A stretch of 64,000 nt of DNA from Opitutus sp. ER46 (lineage in GTDB: Bacteria > Verrucomicrobiota > Verrucomicrobiia > Opitutales > Opitutaceae): positions 248,001-312,000 of the forward strand of contig NZ_QAYX01000020.1 in the NCBI RefSeq assembly GCF_003054705.1, given 5' to 3'. The first letter of the stretch is position 1; every line of letters begins with the position of its first letter. This document shows, one piece after another, positions 62,140 to 64,000 of the stretch. The position numbers and the translations under genes are program-made. The notes under the pieces are model-generated. The model saw only the letters and a program-made list of their open reading frames with translations, did no database searches and had not been told where the DNA came from.

Positions 62140-62523
62140 ATGAAATACATTCTCCTCGTCCATCTCCCCCAGTCTGCCCTCGACGCCCCGCGCGATCCCG
62201 CCGCCGCTGCCGCGGGACGCGCCTACGGCGAAGCGCTTCAAGCCGCCGGCATTTTCGTCGCCGGCGTCGGCCTGGGCTCCCCTCACAACGCAACCGTTGT
62301 CTCCGTCCGCGACGGCAAACGCCAGGTGCAGGACGGCCCCTACGCCGAGAGCAAGGAGTTCCTCGGCGGCTTCGTCGTCATCGACGTCCCCGATCTCGAC
62401 ACCGCGCTCGAGTGGGCGGCCCGCAATCCGTCCGCCGCCCTCGGGACGATCGAGGTCCTCCCCGTCGGCGGCTCGACCTTTGCCGCCTCCGCTCCGCCTC
62501 GCCCCGCCACCGCGCCCCACTAG
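62140..62523 (+). CDS. YCII/DGPF-domain protein
   Basis: The product has 127 residues. It begins KYILLVHLPQS and carries the DGPF-type motif QDGPYAESKEFLGGFVVIDV, followed by the helix DLDTALEWAARNPSA, all typical of YCII-related proteins. These small ferredoxin-like proteins are encoded beside ECF42-type sigma factors, as here (10 bp upstream of one). Their role is unresolved, either enzymatic or as a sigma regulator. Confidence 0.85.
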   Translation: MKYILLVHLPQSALDAPRDPAAAAAGRAYGEALQAAGIFVAGVGLGSPHNATVVSVRDGKRQVQDGPYAESKEFLGGFVVIDVPDLDTALEWAARNPSAALGTIEVLPVGGSTFAASAPPRPATAPH

Positions 62524-62533
62524 ACCAACCGCG

Positions 62534-63808
62534 ATGGGCGAACCTGCCTCCTCCCCACCCGACTCGGCCGAAGCCGCGATCGTCAGCGTCGCCCGCCTTT
62601 CATACGGGCGGCTCGTCGCCTATCTCGCCGCCCGTTCCGGCGACATCGCCGCCGCGGAAGACGCCCTCAGCGACGCTTTTGCCACCGCGCTTCGTCGCTG
62701 GCCCGCCGACGGCGTGCCCCACAAACCCGAGGCCTGGCTGCTACACGCGGCTCGCAACCGGCTCACGGACGCCGTCCGCCACGAGATGGTCCGCCGCAAG
62801 GTCGAGCCGCTGCTCCAAGTCGCCGCCGCCGCCGAAAGCGCCGCGACCGCCGACTCCCCATTCCCCGACGAACGTCTCAAGCTCCTCTTCGTCTGCGCGC
62901 ACCCCGCCATCGATCCCGCCGCGCGCACTCCCCTGATGCTCCAGGCCGTCCTCGGCCTCTCCGCCGCCCGCATCGCCTCCGCCTTCCTCGTCTCGCCCGC
63001 CGCCATGGATCAGCGGCTCGTGCGGGCCAAGACCAAGATCCGCGAGACCCGCATCGCGTTTCGGGTTCCCGAGCCGCCCGAATGGGACGAACGCGCCAGC
63101 TTCGTCCTCGACGCCATCTACTCCGCCTACACCGCCGGCTGGGAGGATGCAGCCGACGAGAACGCCACGCACCACGCGCTCGCCAGCGAGGCCGTCGCCC
63201 TCGGCCGAACCGTCGTCGAACTCCTCCCCCACGAACCGGAGGCCCGCGGGCTCCTCGCCCTCATGCTGCACTGCGAAGCCCGTCGCCCCGCCCGTCTGCG
63301 CCCGGTCGACGACGGCAACGGCGCCTCTGCGCCGACTTTCGTACCCCTCGATCGCCAGGATCCCGCGCACTGGTCGCCAACGCTGATCGCCGAAGCCGAG
63401 TCCCACCTGCGCGCCGCCTCGGCTGCCCAACGGCTCGGTCGCTATCAACTCGAGGCCGCCATCCAGTCCGTCCACGCCCATCGCGCGATCAGCGGCACCA
63501 TCGACTGGCCGCAAATCGCGTTGCTCTACGAGGGTCTCGTCCGCCTTGCGCCCACCATCGGCGCCCATGTCGGCCGCGCCGTGGCCCTCGGCGAATGCGG
63601 ACAACCCGCGCAAGGGATTGCCGCGCTCGACGCGCTCCCGCCTCCGCGCGCCGCCGCCTACCAGCCGTGGTGGGCCGCCCGCGCCCACCTGCTGCGCCAG
63701 CTCGGTCGCGCCGCCGACGCTCGCAACGCGTTCGAACGCGCCGCCAGCCTCAGCGACGATCCCGTGCTCCGCACTCACCTACTCGCACAAGCCGCCGCGC
63801 TCGCCTGA
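62534..63808 (+). CDS. ECF42-like sigma factor with C-terminal TPR-type extension
   Basis: The protein has 424 residues. Region 2 lies at about 15-90 (LVAYLAARSGDIAAAEDALSD, KPEAWLLHAARNRLTDAVRH) and region 4 at about 120-175 (LSAARIASAFLVSPAAMDQRL). A helical C-terminal domain of about 230 residues with TPR-like repeats follows (YEGLVRLAPTIGAHVGRAVAL, QLGRAADARNAFERAA). This is the layout of ECF42 sigma factors, which use the C-terminal domain rather than an anti-sigma factor for control and are linked to DGPF/YCII genes. It follows the YCII gene by 10 bp. Confidence 0.9.
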   Translation: MGEPASSPPDSAEAAIVSVARLSYGRLVAYLAARSGDIAAAEDALSDAFATALRRWPADGVPHKPEAWLLHAARNRLTDAVRHEMVRRKVEPLLQVAAAAESAATADSPFPDERLKLLFVCAHPAIDPAARTPLMLQAVLGLSAARIASAFLVSPAAMDQRLVRAKTKIRETRIAFRVPEPPEWDERASFVLDAIYSAYTAGWEDAADENATHHALASEAVALGRTVVELLPHEPEARGLLALMLHCEARRPARLRPVDDGNGASAPTFVPLDRQDPAHWSPTLIAEAESHLRAASAAQRLGRYQLEAAIQSVHAHRAISGTIDWPQIALLYEGLVRLAPTIGAHVGRAVALGECGQPAQGIAALDALPPPRAAAYQPWWAARAHLLRQLGRAADARNAFERAASLSDDPVLRTHLLAQAAALA

Positions 63809-64000
63809 GCGTCGCCGGCCCCCGGGCACAGAGCCGGGCCCCGCGCCCTGTGTCGCCGCCCGACGCGTGCAGCACCGGGTCGCTTTGCACCCACACGCCC
63901 GTTGCCCGCCGCTCCCTGCGCCCGCGTCGCGCGACGCCGCGCGTTCTTGTTCCCGAGTTGCGTATTTCCCGCCTCCTCCGCCTTCCACCGCACCCAACGT
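63809..64000. other. Non-coding window end
   Basis: The last 192 bp are CG-rich. Minus-strand frames reach the window edge here, but their composition is that of shadow frames. No gene is supported. Confidence 0.5.

Noticed and set aside
63775-63997. Overlapping minus-strand ORFs at the window end
   Set aside because: They have shadow-like composition and overlap the end of the sigma factor gene.

Overview
The window looks like the chromosome of an Opitutaceae-type verrucomicrobium. The host genes are GC-rich and encode large TonB-dependent receptors with a VLSPFVVSSE-type start, an orphan FtsX/MacB-type permease, secreted Ig/propeller proteins sharing a C-terminal module, TlpA-type thioredoxins and an ECF sigma factor beside a YCII protein. 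Many host genes lack a clear Shine-Dalgarno sequence and follow pyrimidine-rich leaders. These are family-level impressions; no database search was possible.

Host left arm (1-24.3 kb). An incomplete permease and two tandem paralogous envelope proteins come first. A glycan-use locus follows (4.1-14.3 kb): a TonB receptor and a GH27 enzyme on the minus strand, and divergently a NahK-like sugar kinase, a second clan-D glycosidase and a GntR/LacI-type regulator. An imperfect palindrome in the divergent promoter is the likely operator. The set fits uptake of an alpha-linked Gal/GalNAc glycan, hydrolysis and anomeric phosphorylation. Beyond it lie a secreted propeller/Ig protein, a GreA-like factor, a 32-residue basic ORF, a methyltransferase, and a TlpA plus STN-type TonB receptor pair.

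Integration hot spot (24.9-49.15 kb). The 3' end of a tRNA-Asn gene (49072-49146, minus) recurs as a perfect 47-bp direct repeat at 34024-34070 and as an imperfect relic at 24885-24911. Two elements therefore seem stacked in tandem. Element 1 (about 24.9-34.0 kb) is a decaying toxin-antitoxin/defence island: broken MNT/HEPN pair, ParD-like antitoxin with zeta-type kinase, ATP-grasp protein, HNH nuclease, HipBA, excisionase-like protein and a frameshifted tyrosine integrase. Element 2 (34.07-49.07 kb) has an intact integrase, a replication-initiator-like gene with internal iterons, a packaging-site-like GC-rich stretch, an HK97-type capsid, a tape measure and a J-like tail tip. It has no recognisable large terminase, portal, protease, tail tube or lysis gene. 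It may be a phage satellite carrying mainly the genes that set capsid, tail length and host range; a deleted prophage is the alternative. Near its right end two genes for related DNA-binding proteins carry a 226-bp inverted repeat with a single mismatch, which could form an invertible switch.

Host right arm (49.2-64 kb). This holds a secreted LamG protein, an XRE regulator with a membrane protein, a lipoprotein, a VOC protein, a PIN/NYN-like nuclease, an alpha/beta hydrolase, a 1466-residue Ig-repeat protein, a small membrane protein, a DUF4256-like protein, and a YCII plus ECF sigma pair. No rRNA, CRISPR array or intact insertion sequence was seen.
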